DNA of 64,000 bases from Mycolicibacterium alvei. GTDB lineage: Bacteria; Actinomycetota; Actinomycetes; Mycobacteriales; Mycobacteriaceae. Shown one piece after another: positions 17,516 to 25,572 of this stretch (position 1 is the stretch's first letter; each line of letters starts with the position of its first letter). The notes under the pieces are model-generated. The model was given only the letters and a program-made list of their open reading frames with translations, did no database searches and was not told the DNA's origin. The translations under genes and the position numbers were made by a program. Location of the stretch: the NCBI RefSeq assembly GCF_010727325.1, contig NZ_AP022565.1:5456001-5520000 (forward strand), written 5' to 3'.

Positions 17516-18813
17516 AGGTTGCCTACCTCAGCCTCCAGGAACTCGGCGAACTTCGCCTTCGCGGCTTCCCGCTTGCGGGGGATCCACTCGGTGGGCCAGG
17601 TGTCGGTGGTCGGCTGGTAGTTGCGCAACACCTGCCGGGCCACCGTGGTCTTGTGCACCTCGGTCGGGCCGTCGGCCAGGCCCATCACCGCGGCACCGGT
17701 GACCATGCCGAGGAAGGGCATCTCGTTGGTGACGCCGAGCGCGCCGTGGATCTGCATTGCGCGCCAGGCGATGTCGTGCAGCACGGTGGGCATCGCGACC
17801 TTGACCGCGGCGATATCCTTGCGGACCTTCTTGTAGTCGTTGTATTTGTCGATCTCCCACGCGGTATAGAGCACCATCAGCCGGAACTGCAGCAACTGGG
17901 TATAGGAGTCGGCAATGTACCCCTGGACGAACTGCTTGTCCGACAGGCGACTGCCCTGGGTCTCTCGGCTCAGCGCGCGTTCGCACATCATGTCCAGCGC
18001 CTTCTGAGCCAGGCCGATCGTGCGCATCGCGTGGTGGATCCGGCCGCCACCCAACCGGGTTTGCGCGATCACGAAGGCCTGTCCCTCGCCGCCCAGGAGG
18101 GCTTCAGCGGGGACCCGGACGTTGTCGTAGTGGATCAACGCATGGCTGCCCTCGTTGTCGGGTTCGCCGTACAGTCCGACGTTGCGGACGATCTTGACGC
18201 CAGGAGTGTCGGTGGGCACCAGGAACATCGACATACCCTGATAGGCACTGACCTCAGGATTGGTGACCACCATGACGATCAGGAACGACGCTGTTGCGGC
18301 GTTGGAGGAGAAGAACTTCCAGCCATTAATAACCCAGTCGTCCCCGTCGCGTACCGCGCTGGTGGTGAACAGTGTCGGGTCCGCCCCCGCATGCGGTTCG
18401 GTCATTGAGTAGCAGGAGAACAGCTCACCCTCGAGCAGTGGATGCAGGTACTGCTTCTTCTGCTCCTCGGTGCCGTAGTGCGCGATGATCTCGGCATTTC
18501 CGGTGTCGGGCGCCTGACAGCCGAACACGATCGGGGCCCATTGCGAGCGGCCCAGGATCTCGTTGAGCAGCGCCAGCTTGAGCTGTCCGTATCCCTGCCC
18601 GCCCAGTTCGGGGCCTAGATGGGTGGCCCACAAACCCTTTTCGCGCACCTGTGCCTTGAGCGGGTCGATCGCCTCCCGGCGCTTGCCCTCCAGTTGGGTG
18701 AATTGCAGGTGCGGCCAGGCCAGATCGAGTGGCTCGATCTGTTCGGTCACGAATTCGTCGGCCCAGTCCAGCAATTCCTGGTACTGCGGGTCGGTCTCGA
18801 AATCCCACGCCAT
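17512..18813 (-). CDS. acyl-CoA dehydrogenase, ACAD10/11-like
   Basis: This 433-residue acyl-CoA dehydrogenase carries MTEPHAGADPTLF at the FAD/substrate site. Its C-terminal ADGPTEVHKTTVARQVL resembles the motif seen in ACAD10/11-type enzymes rather than the YEGT motif of medium-chain enzymes. It overlaps the APH-type kinase by 4 nt and follows the TetR gene by 16 nt. Together with the kinase it would process 4-hydroxy- or related hydroxyacyl-CoA substrates through a phosphorylated intermediate. That assignment rests on family and gene order. Confidence 0.9.
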   Translation of the reverse strand: MAWDFETDPQYQELLDWADEFVTEQIEPLDLAWPHLQFTQLEGKRREAIDPLKAQVREKGLWATHLGPELGGQGYGQLKLALLNEILGRSQWAPIVFGCQAPDTGNAEIIAHYGTEEQKKQYLHPLLEGELFSCYSMTEPHAGADPTLFTTSAVRDGDDWVINGWKFFSSNAATASFLIVMVVTNPEVSAYQGMSMFLVPTDTPGVKIVRNVGLYGEPDNEGSHALIHYDNVRVPAEALLGGEGQAFVIAQTRLGGGRIHHAMRTIGLAQKALDMMCERALSRETQGSRLSDKQFVQGYIADSYTQLLQFRLMVLYTAWEIDKYNDYKKVRKDIAAVKVAMPTVLHDIAWRAMQIHGALGVTNEMPFLGMVTGAAVMGLADGPTEVHKTTVARQVLRNYQPTTDTWPTEWIPRKREAAKAKFAEFLEAEVGNL

Positions 18814-18829
18814 CGGGGGTCCTCCGAAT

Positions 18830-19489
18830 CTATTTGTTGGGAATGGTGTTGAAGCCGGTGATCATCGCGTCGATATCGCGTGCGACGAGCTTGGTGAACG
18901 AGCGGTCGCCGAAACTGCCGCCGGCCCAGTGCCGGACGCCCTCGCTGACCAGGATCTGGGCCAACCGGGACAGGTGGGTCACATCGACGTGCTTACCGAG
19001 CTTGCCGTCAGCCTGGGCCCGGGCGAACAATTCGCCGAACATGTCGGCGTCCTGTGTGTCCGGATCGACGTCGCCGGCCAGGATCCGGTGTTCGTGTCGG
19101 TACCCCTCCAGGATCGTCTCGACGATCAGATCGGGTGGATTGCGTGCCATCGACCGTTCCAGGCTGCGCAGTGCTTCGGTAACGACGGCCATCATGTCGT
19201 ACTCACCGGCCAGCAACGATTTCACCCGCTTTTGCGCCAGTCGGGTGGAGGTCAGGCCCACCTCGAACAGCACATCCTCCTTGGCCGGGAAATAGAAGTA
19301 GAACAACGCCCGGGACACCCCGGCCGCCCGGCAGATGTCGGCGACGGTGGTCTTGGCATAGCCGTTCGTGCGCCAGAGCGCCATTGCGGCCTGGACCAGA
19401 TCGCGTTTGGTCTTGGTAGACCTTGCGCGTTGGTAGGAGGCGCGACGCTGACCACCGTCAGTCCTCGATTCCGCTGCCGTCCTGGCCAT
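18830..19489 (-). CDS. TetR family transcriptional regulator
   Basis: This 219-residue TetR regulator has its HTH at about residues 28-75 (TTVADICRAAGVSRALFYFYF, then AKEDVLFEVG) after a basic N-terminal extension. It heads the operon with the acyl-CoA dehydrogenase, kinase and quinone oxidoreductase and is divergent from the SDR at 19554. The 64-bp gap between the divergent genes holds an ATAGTT/AACTAT dyad that is a likely operator, so it probably represses both directions. Confidence 0.9.
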   Translation of the reverse strand: MARTAAESRTDGGQRRASYQRARSTKTKRDLVQAAMALWRTNGYAKTTVADICRAAGVSRALFYFYFPAKEDVLFEVGLTSTRLAQKRVKSLLAGEYDMMAVVTEALRSLERSMARNPPDLIVETILEGYRHEHRILAGDVDPDTQDADMFGELFARAQADGKLGKHVDVTHLSRLAQILVSEGVRHWAGGSFGDRSFTKLVARDIDAMITGFNTIPNK

Positions 19490-19523
19490 TATCGGACTCT
19501 AACAGGAGAATTGATCGTTGCAA

Positions 19524-19546
19524 ATAGTTGACGTGTGTATAACTAT
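19524..19546. promoter_or_regulatory. inverted repeat in divergent TetR/SDR promoter
   Basis: ATAGTT (19524-19529) and AACTAT (19541-19546) form a dyad with inner AC/GT matches and an 11-nt spacer. It lies 35 nt from the TetR start and 7 nt from the SDR start, so a bound repressor would cover both promoters. Confidence 0.5.
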
Positions 19547-19553
19547 CGGCGGT

Positions 19554-20306
19554 ATGGAAACACCGCTGCAGGGTCGACGCGTACTGGTCACGGGTGGGGC
19601 CACCGGAATCGGGGCCGCCGCGATCGAGGTGCTGACGCAGGCCGGCGCCGACGTGGTGGGCACCTATCACCGCACGCCGCCGCCGGAGTCCTCGTCGGCG
19701 ACCTGGGTGCAGTGCGACGTGCGTGACGCCTCCGCGGTGGATGCAATGGTCGCCTCTGCGGTCAACACCATGGGGGGCCTGGACGTGCTGGTACACGCGG
19801 CCGGTCTGTGGCAGCCCGGTGTTCCGGGCCAGATCTCCGCTGCCGACATCGACCACCTCGTCGACATCAATCTCAAGGCCACGATCTTCACGAACCAGGC
19901 CGCGTACGCCGCCATGCGTGCGACCGGCGGCCGGATCATCAACTTCGGATCGGCCGAGGCCGTGATGGGCAGTCCGATGTCGGCGGTCTATGCCGCGACC
20001 AAGGGTGCGGTGCAGGCCTGGACCCGATCGGCCGCCAAGACCTGGGCTGCCGACCGGGTCACTGTGGTGGCACTCGCGCCGGCCGTCCAGACCCCGGGTG
20101 CGCAACGCCTGCGGGACTTCCTCGGGCCCGAGATCGCCGAGATCGTCGACCAGCAGATGAAGATGACGATTCCGATCGGCGGGGCGCTGGGTGATCCGGC
20201 TGCGGATCTGGGGCCGGTACTGGTGTTCCTGGCCGGGTCGGGGTCGGGATTCATCACCGGTCAACTGATCCCCGTCGATGGTGGGCTGTTGATGCTCGGC
20301 GGGTAG
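19554..20306 (+). CDS. SDR family oxidoreductase
   Basis: This 250-residue classical SDR has VTGGATGIGAAA near residue 13, HAAG near 85 and Ser-Tyr-Lys in NFGSAEAVMGSPMSAVYAATKG. The C-terminal GFITGQLIPVDGG segment is intact. The ATG at 19554 begins METPLQGRRV; a TTG at 19518 is in frame but falls in the promoter dyad. It is divergent from the TetR operon and ends 137 nt before the next P450. It probably handles an alcohol/ketone step in the same pathway. Confidence 0.88.
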   Translation: METPLQGRRVLVTGGATGIGAAAIEVLTQAGADVVGTYHRTPPPESSSATWVQCDVRDASAVDAMVASAVNTMGGLDVLVHAAGLWQPGVPGQISAADIDHLVDINLKATIFTNQAAYAAMRATGGRIINFGSAEAVMGSPMSAVYAATKGAVQAWTRSAAKTWAADRVTVVALAPAVQTPGAQRLRDFLGPEIAEIVDQQMKMTIPIGGALGDPAADLGPVLVFLAGSGSGFITGQLIPVDGGLLMLGG

Positions 20307-20398
20307 CGGGCGGAAATCCTATTCTTGCTGCTTATCGCTGATAGGTTGGGGTCCGACGTTGACGCACACCCGGTGCTGTGGAAATCTACTATTCATAG

Positions 20399-20417
20399 AT
20401 GAGAGTCACATTCTCAT
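20399..20417. promoter_or_regulatory. inverted repeat upstream of P450
   Basis: ATGAGA (20399-20404) and TCTCAT (20412-20417) flank a 7-nt spacer, 27 nt before the P450 ATG. The core GAGAGTCACATTCTC matches the dyad at 35707-35721 in 11 of 15 positions. An adjacent ATCTA/TAGAT dyad lies just before it. It may be a regulator site. Confidence 0.4.
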
Positions 20418-20443
20418 GTGTGTGGCAGGAACGGGAGCAGCAG

Positions 20444-21724
20444 ATGACCATCGACCCAACCGGTATCGATTTTTTTCGCGATGAACGATTGGTCGACGAC
20501 CCGTACCCGTTCTTCGCGGCGCTGCGGGACAAGTGCCCCGTCACCCGTGAAGACCATTACAACGTCACCATGGTGACGGGCTGGGACGAAGCGGTGCAGG
20601 TCTACAACGACGAGGAGACCTTCTCGTCGTGCCTGTCGGTCACCGGACCGTTCCCGGGCTTCCCGGTTCCGTTGGAGGGACGCAGTGCCGAAGAGGTCAC
20701 CGCGCTCATCGACAAGCATCGCAACGAACTGCCGTTCAGCGATCAGTTGCCGACGCTGGATCCGCCGACCCACACCGATCATCGCTCCTTGTTGATGCGG
20801 CTGATCACGCCCAAGCGCCTCAAGGAGAACGAGGACGCGATGTGGCAGTTGGCCGATGAGGTGCTCGACGACTACCTGGGGTCGGGTGGGGGCGAGTTCA
20901 TCAAGGGCTTCGCCGGTCCGTTCACTCTGCTGGTGATCGCCGACCTGCTCGGCATTCCCGACGAGGACCGCGAAGGTTTCGTCAACGGCATCAAGCAGAA
21001 TTCCGGCGGCGGCATCGGCAGCACCAGCAAGGAGTCGCTGTCGCACAGCCCGCTGGAATTCCTCTACGGGCAGTTCTCCGACTACGTGTCGGATCGTCGG
21101 GCCAATCCGCGTGGCGACGTTCTGACAGGTCTGGCCGAGGCCACCTTCCCGGACGGCAGCATCCCCGATGTCGGCGATGTCGCGCGGGTGGCGACCAACG
21201 TCTTCTCGGCCGGCCAGGAGACCACGGTCCGACTGCTCAGTACCGCGCTGAAGATCCTTGGTGAGCAGCCGGAGATCCAGCAGCGAATTCGCGCCGACCG
21301 CAGCCTGATTCCGAACTTCATCGAGGAGGCGCTGCGGATCGAGAGCCCGGTCAAGGGCGACTTCCGGCTGTCGCGCTGCCCGGTGACCATCGGCGAAACC
21401 GAGTTGAATGCCGGCACCACGCTGATGGTGCTCAACGGTGCGGCCAACCGCGATCCGCGACGCTTCGAGGATCCCGACACGTTCGACCCGGCCCGGAAGA
21501 ACGCCCGCCAGCACCTGGCTTTCGGCCGGGGCATCCACAGCTGCCCCGGCGCCCCGTTGGCGCGCGCCGAAACGCGGGTCGGCATCGAACGATTGCTCGA
21601 CCGGACTACCGACATCCGCATCTCCGAGGCCAAGCACGGCTCGGACGGCGACCGGCGCTACAACTACATCCCGACCTTCATCCTGCGCGGCCTGACCGAG
21701 CTGCATCTGGAGTTCGACAACTGA
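20444..21724 (+). CDS. cytochrome P450 (group B)
   Basis: This 426-residue P450 has the I-helix SAGQETTVR, the ExxR EEALRIE and the haem loop FGRGIHSCPGAPLARAE. It is a paralogue of the P450 at 60170: both begin with a DFF/DFFTDE acidic motif, share SSCxSVxGPF, and share LITPKRLKENE. The ATG at 20444 follows ACGGGAGCAGCAG; an ATG at 20399 lies in the palindrome and is rejected. Its stop overlaps the ferredoxin ATG by 1 nt, so this ferredoxin is its likely electron donor. Substrate unknown. Confidence 0.93.
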   Translation: MTIDPTGIDFFRDERLVDDPYPFFAALRDKCPVTREDHYNVTMVTGWDEAVQVYNDEETFSSCLSVTGPFPGFPVPLEGRSAEEVTALIDKHRNELPFSDQLPTLDPPTHTDHRSLLMRLITPKRLKENEDAMWQLADEVLDDYLGSGGGEFIKGFAGPFTLLVIADLLGIPDEDREGFVNGIKQNSGGGIGSTSKESLSHSPLEFLYGQFSDYVSDRRANPRGDVLTGLAEATFPDGSIPDVGDVARVATNVFSAGQETTVRLLSTALKILGEQPEIQQRIRADRSLIPNFIEEALRIESPVKGDFRLSRCPVTIGETELNAGTTLMVLNGAANRDPRRFEDPDTFDPARKNARQHLAFGRGIHSCPGAPLARAETRVGIERLLDRTTDIRISEAKHGSDGDRRYNYIPTFILRGLTELHLEFDN

Positions 21725-21918
21725 TGCGCGTCCGGGTTGATGAAGACCGTTGTGCCGGCCACGGCATGTGCCTGACCCTGTGCCCCGAGGTCTTCGAGAT
21801 GTCGGACGACGGTTGGTCGGTGGCCGATCCGGAAGAGGTTCCGGCCGGCCTGGAGGGCGCGGCGCGCGAGGCGATAGACAACTGCCCGGAACGGGCGATC
21901 AGCGAAATCAACGAGTAG
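21724..21918 (+). CDS. [3Fe-4S]-type ferredoxin, His variant
   Basis: This 64-residue ferredoxin has the motif CAGHGMCLTLCPEVF followed by a distal NCPERAI. It is the P450-associated type with motif CxxXxxC...CP, where the variable fourth residue is His. A further Cys in LTLCP is present. It is translated directly after the P450 (TGATG overlap), so it should carry electrons to that enzyme from a ferredoxin reductase that is not encoded here. Confidence 0.92.
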   Translation: MRVRVDEDRCAGHGMCLTLCPEVFEMSDDGWSVADPEEVPAGLEGAAREAIDNCPERAISEINE

Positions 21919-21934
21919 ATAAGGGTTTTTCGAT

Positions 21935-22231
21935 ATGGCATCTGCCAAGGGCTACGTGATCCTCACCGAGGACGTCAAGGACCCGGCCGGTATGGCTGAG
22001 TACGGCAAGCTTGCATCGAAGGCAATGGCCGGTGCGACCATCGTGGCGGTCGACCAGAAGCCCGAGGTGATCGAGGGGGCCTGGCACGGTACGCAAACCG
22101 TGGTGCTGGAGTTCGAATCGGTCGACGCCGCCCGTGAGTGGTACTACTCCGACGCCTACCAGGCGGCCGCCAAGGTGCGCCAGGGTGCCGCGGAGTGCAA
22201 CGGCATCATCCTTTCCGGCTTCCCTTCCTGA
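21935..22231 (+). CDS. DUF1330-like protein
   Basis: This 98-residue protein resembles DUF1330 proteins of the dimeric alpha/beta-barrel fold. Typical segments are GYVILTEDVKDPAGMAEYG, a central strand with VVLEFESVDAAREWYYSDAYQ, and RQGAAECNGIILSG. It lies 16 nt after the ferredoxin in the same operon. Members of this fold often bind small ligands or haem-like molecules, but no function is established. It may assist the P450 or the neighbouring flavin/F420 enzyme. Confidence 0.8.
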   Translation: MASAKGYVILTEDVKDPAGMAEYGKLASKAMAGATIVAVDQKPEVIEGAWHGTQTVVLEFESVDAAREWYYSDAYQAAAKVRQGAAECNGIILSGFPS

Positions 22232-22244
22232 CCCGGCGGCCGCA

Positions 22245-23165
22245 ATGCGGTACAGCATCACGTATCCGATGCACACCCACCCGTACCACCCGGATCTGGT
22301 GAGTGGCAGCGGGGTTGCCGCGATGGCCGCTGCGGCCGAGGCCGCGGGTTTCGACGGCTTCGGGTTCACCGACCATCCCGCGCCGTCGCAACGCTGGCTC
22401 GACGCCGGCGGTCACGATGCGCTGGACCCGTTCGTGGCCATGGCATTTGCCGCGGCGCACACCACGACCCTGCGTCTGGTGCCCAACATCGTGGTGCTGC
22501 CATATCGGAATCCGTTCGTGGTGGCGAAATCCGGTGCCAGCCTGGACCTGCTGTCCGGTGGCCGGTTCACGCTGGCCGTCGGAGTCGGCTATCTCAAGCG
22601 GGAATTCGCCGCGCTGGGGGTCTCGTATGACGAGCGCGCCGCTGTGTTCGACGAGGCTCTCGAGGTGATCCGCGGTATCTGGACCACCGATGACTACACC
22701 TTCGAGGGCAAGAACTTCAGCGCCCGCGGTATCACCGCCCATCCGCGGCCGGCGGCGAGCCCGCATCCGCCCATCTGGATCGGCGGTAACACCACTGCCG
22801 CGCGCGCCCGGGTGGCCAGGCACGGTGACGGCTGGTGTCCGTTCGCCGCTCCGCCCGGTCTGGCCAAGACTGCGGGCACCGCGGCGATCGACTCGCTCGA
22901 TGCACTGGCCGCCGGGATCGAGGACCTGCGGGCCCGGCTGGCCGCTGCCGGTCGCGATCCCGACGGAATCGACATCGTGTTCAACAACTTCGAGGGCGGT
23001 AACCCGGGCGCCGACGATTTCAATGCCGACGCGTACCTGGCCGGCGCGGACAAGCTCGCCGCGCTGGGGGTCACCTGGCTGCACGTCACCCTGCCCGGTG
23101 ACAGTTTGGCCCACGCGCTGGAGGCCACCGAGAAATTCGGCGAGACGGTGATCGCCGCCGCGTAG
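22245..23165 (+). CDS. LLM-class F420-dependent oxidoreductase
   Basis: This 306-residue luciferase-like monooxygenase-fold protein contains GFDGFGFTDHPAPS, RLVPNIVVLPYRNPFVVAK and LSGGRFTLAVGVGYLKREF, the typical (beta/alpha)8 segments. In mycobacteria this subgroup usually uses deazaflavin F420. The ATG at 22245 is 13 nt after the DUF1330 stop. It is the last gene of the P450-ferredoxin operon and may carry out a hydride-transfer step on the hydroxylated product. Confidence 0.87.
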   Translation: MRYSITYPMHTHPYHPDLVSGSGVAAMAAAAEAAGFDGFGFTDHPAPSQRWLDAGGHDALDPFVAMAFAAAHTTTLRLVPNIVVLPYRNPFVVAKSGASLDLLSGGRFTLAVGVGYLKREFAALGVSYDERAAVFDEALEVIRGIWTTDDYTFEGKNFSARGITAHPRPAASPHPPIWIGGNTTAARARVARHGDGWCPFAAPPGLAKTAGTAAIDSLDALAAGIEDLRARLAAAGRDPDGIDIVFNNFEGGNPGADDFNADAYLAGADKLAALGVTWLHVTLPGDSLAHALEATEKFGETVIAAA

Positions 23166-23251
23166 TCCATTCCCGCCGACTTCGACGTTGGGGTCGTGAT
23201 AGTTCGATCGAAGCAACCGCGGTGTCGAAAACGGCGCAGTGGGAACGGGAG

Positions 23252-24019
23252 TCAGGCCGGTGTCAACGCGGCAATCGGCGTGGTCGTCGTGGCGTGCACC
23301 AGCAGTTCGGCCAGCTCGCGCGGGCAGCTCAGGAAGGGTGAGTGGGACGCGTCGATGGTGAGCTGCTCGACACCGAGGCGTTGCGTCACGGTGTCGGCCA
23401 GCCAGCGCGGCATCGAACGGTCCTGGGTGCAGCGGATGAAACTGCGGGGCAGATCGGCCGCCCAGAATTGTGGCACCGACACCGGCGTGACCGTGGTGTC
23501 GCCGAACCGCTCGGGGCCCAGACGAGCGAAAGCCCAACGGGCCGTTGCCTCGTCGCAGTCGTGGTAGAAGTAGCGCCACGCGCCGTCGAAGTCGGCGAAG
23601 TGCATCGCGCCTTCCTCGTCGAAATGCAGGTGGCCCAGCATCTCGCCGACGTCTCCGTCGAATTCGCCGCCCAACTCGTCTTCGGCCGAACGCATGGCCA
23701 TCGCCTCGGGATAGGTCCGGCCTTCCCGGGGCAGCGCGGCCGCCAGATACACAATGTGGCCCACCAACTCCGGGGCCGCATCGGCAGCGAGTGTGGCGTC
23801 GAAACCACCGCCGGAATGTCCCACCAGCACATCGCCGGGTTGCATGACTTCGAGGATCGCGGCGCGGCGGTTGGCCAAGGTTGATTCCTCGGCTACCCGG
23901 GCGCCGTGCCCGGGCAGGTCCACCGCGACGCCGTCGTGACCCAGACTCTGCAACTCGGCGATGGTGCGTTCCCAGCACCAGGAGGCATGAAAGCCGCCGT
24001 GCACCAGGACAAACCGCAC
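23252..24019 (-). CDS. alpha/beta hydrolase
   Basis: This 255-residue alpha/beta hydrolase starts with an oxyanion segment HGGFHASWCW and has the nucleophile elbow GHSGGGFD (Ser near residue 83). The catalytic His is in DASHSPFLS near the end. Length and layout fit the esterase/hydroxynitrile-lyase-like family. The start is GTG at 24019, 2 nt after the ferredoxin stop. It follows P450 and ferredoxin in one operon and could hydrolyse an ester or lactone made by oxygenation. Confidence 0.86.
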   Translation of the reverse strand: MRFVLVHGGFHASWCWERTIAELQSLGHDGVAVDLPGHGARVAEESTLANRRAAILEVMQPGDVLVGHSGGGFDATLAADAAPELVGHIVYLAAALPREGRTYPEAMAMRSAEDELGGEFDGDVGEMLGHLHFDEEGAMHFADFDGAWRYFYHDCDEATARWAFARLGPERFGDTTVTPVSVPQFWAADLPRSFIRCTQDRSMPRWLADTVTQRLGVEQLTIDASHSPFLSCPRELAELLVHATTTTPIAALTPA

Positions 24020-24021
24020 GA

Positions 24022-24222
24022 CTACTCGTCGACGATCGAGATGGCCTGCCGGGGGCATTGCCGGACCGCTTCGCGGATCAGCGCCTCGTTCTCCGGCGTG
24101 ACATCTTCCTGCAGGATGTGGAGGTAGTCCTGATCGTCGAGGTCGAACACCTCGGGGATGATCCCCATGCAGACGGCGTTGCTCTCGCAGATCTCGAAGT
24201 CGACGTGAACTTTCTTCGCCAT
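24022..24222 (-). CDS. [3Fe-4S]-type ferredoxin, Asn variant
   Basis: This 66-residue ferredoxin has CESNAVCMGIIPEVF and a distal QCPRQAI. The three Cys ligands fit the single-cluster P450-type ferredoxin, and the variable residue is Asn. The ATG at 24222 overlaps the P450 stop by 1 nt; a GTG one codon earlier is also possible. It should serve the P450 at 24222-25424. Confidence 0.92.
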   Translation of the reverse strand: MAKKVHVDFEICESNAVCMGIIPEVFDLDDQDYLHILQEDVTPENEALIREAVRQCPRQAISIVDE

Positions 24223-25424
24223 CACCTCAACACCCTCACCGGCACGTGCGAGTAACCCGCGACATTCTGCATGTGAACTCGTTGCAGCTCATCCCATTTC
24301 ACCTCGTAGCGAGGCATGAAGTCGAGCAGCTTCTCCAGCGCGATGGCGCTCTCCATCCGGGCCAGCGCGGCGCCGAGACAGCTGTGGATGCCGTAACCCA
24401 GCCCCAGGTTCTGTGCCTCGGTGCGGTCACGGTCGATATCGAACGTGTCGGCGTCGGTGAACGCGTCGGGATCGCGATTCGCCGCGGCGCTGATCAGGAA
24501 GACCGCCTTGCCCGCCGGGATGGTGCCGCTGGGCACATGAGCTTCCTTGAGGGTGTAGCGGACGTTGTACTGCACCGGGCCTTCGTAACGCAGCAGCTCC
24601 TCGACGGCGGCCGGGACCTTCTCCCGGTCGTCGAGCAGCTTCTGCCACTGCTCGGGGTTGCGGGCGAACAGCACCATCGCGGTACCGACGAGCTTGGTGA
24701 CGGTCTCGGCGCCGGCACCACCGAGCAGGGTGGCGAATCCGGTGATCTCGATGTCGTCGAGGCGGCGCATCTGACCGTCCTCGCCCGGGATCTCCGCGGC
24801 GATCAACCGGCTGATCATGTCGTCCTGCGGGTTCTCCCGGCGCTTCTGCACCAGCCCGTAGTAATAGATCCCGGTGTCGATGTTGGCCTGCATCCCGGCC
24901 TCGGAGTAACCGATCTGCCCGGGTTCGCGGGACAGGCTGGTATCGATCCAGTGCCGGACCTGCTGACGGTATTCCGGATCGACGCCGGCCATCCGGGTGA
25001 TGACCTCGACCGGGAACGGACCCGAGAAATCCTGGACGACATCGAACTCGTCGGAGTCGATCAGTCCGAGGTGATGATCGATCTGCTCGACCACGGTGTC
25101 GCGCTGGGACTGGATCATGCGCGGGGTGAACGCCTTGTTGAGCAGACTGCGCATGTGCCGGTGATCGGGCGGGTCCATGAAGATGATGGACTTCTGCGGC
25201 GGTTCGTCGCTCTGCACCATGGCCAGATCGCAGCCACGTGACGAGGAGAACGCCTCGTGATCCTTCAGTGCCGCCGACACGTCCTCATGTCGGGTCAGGG
25301 CATAGAAGTCGGAGTCCTCGTTGTAGTACAGCGGCGCATCCTGGCGCATCCGCCGGTACATGTCGAACGGGTTGTTGAAGAACTCTTCGGAGAACGGATC
25401 GAAGATCACCTGGGCCTTGGTCAT
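24222..25424 (-). CDS. cytochrome P450 (group C)
   Basis: This 400-residue P450 has the I-helix GGAGAETVTK, the ExxR EELLRYE and the haem loop GYGIHSCLGAALARME. It differs from groups A and B in its N-terminal IFDPFSEEFFNNPFDMYRRM. Its start follows a clear AGGAGGAG. It leads an operon with a ferredoxin and an alpha/beta hydrolase. The upstream region at 25472-25507 holds dyads that may be operators. Substrate unknown. Confidence 0.93.
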   Translation of the reverse strand: MTKAQVIFDPFSEEFFNNPFDMYRRMRQDAPLYYNEDSDFYALTRHEDVSAALKDHEAFSSSRGCDLAMVQSDEPPQKSIIFMDPPDHRHMRSLLNKAFTPRMIQSQRDTVVEQIDHHLGLIDSDEFDVVQDFSGPFPVEVITRMAGVDPEYRQQVRHWIDTSLSREPGQIGYSEAGMQANIDTGIYYYGLVQKRRENPQDDMISRLIAAEIPGEDGQMRRLDDIEITGFATLLGGAGAETVTKLVGTAMVLFARNPEQWQKLLDDREKVPAAVEELLRYEGPVQYNVRYTLKEAHVPSGTIPAGKAVFLISAAANRDPDAFTDADTFDIDRDRTEAQNLGLGYGIHSCLGAALARMESAIALEKLLDFMPRYEVKWDELQRVHMQNVAGYSHVPVRVLR

Positions 25425-25471
25425 TCGCTGGCTCCTCCTTCGCGGCGGGCTGGACCGGAAGCGCTGTGAAA

Positions 25472-25507
25472 CGTTACGGGAATCTGTTGAACTGTAACGC
25501 TAACAGT
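25472..25507. promoter_or_regulatory. dyads upstream of P450 operon
   Basis: CGTTAC (25472-25477) pairs with GTAACG (25494-25499), and ACTGT (25491-25495) pairs with ACAGT (25503-25507). They lie 48-83 nt upstream of the P450 start. Regulator sites are plausible but the arms are short. Confidence 0.35.
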
Positions 25508-25572
25508 AAACCCTGTCGGAGTGTTTGAAAAGCGTAAAATATGCGCTGATCAGGACGTGACGGTAGGTCGGG

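Noticed and set aside
23166..23251. Terminator between convergent genes at 23165 and 23252
   Set aside because: The only dyad seen is the 10-bp TTCGATCGAA, which has no loop and cannot form a stable hairpin.
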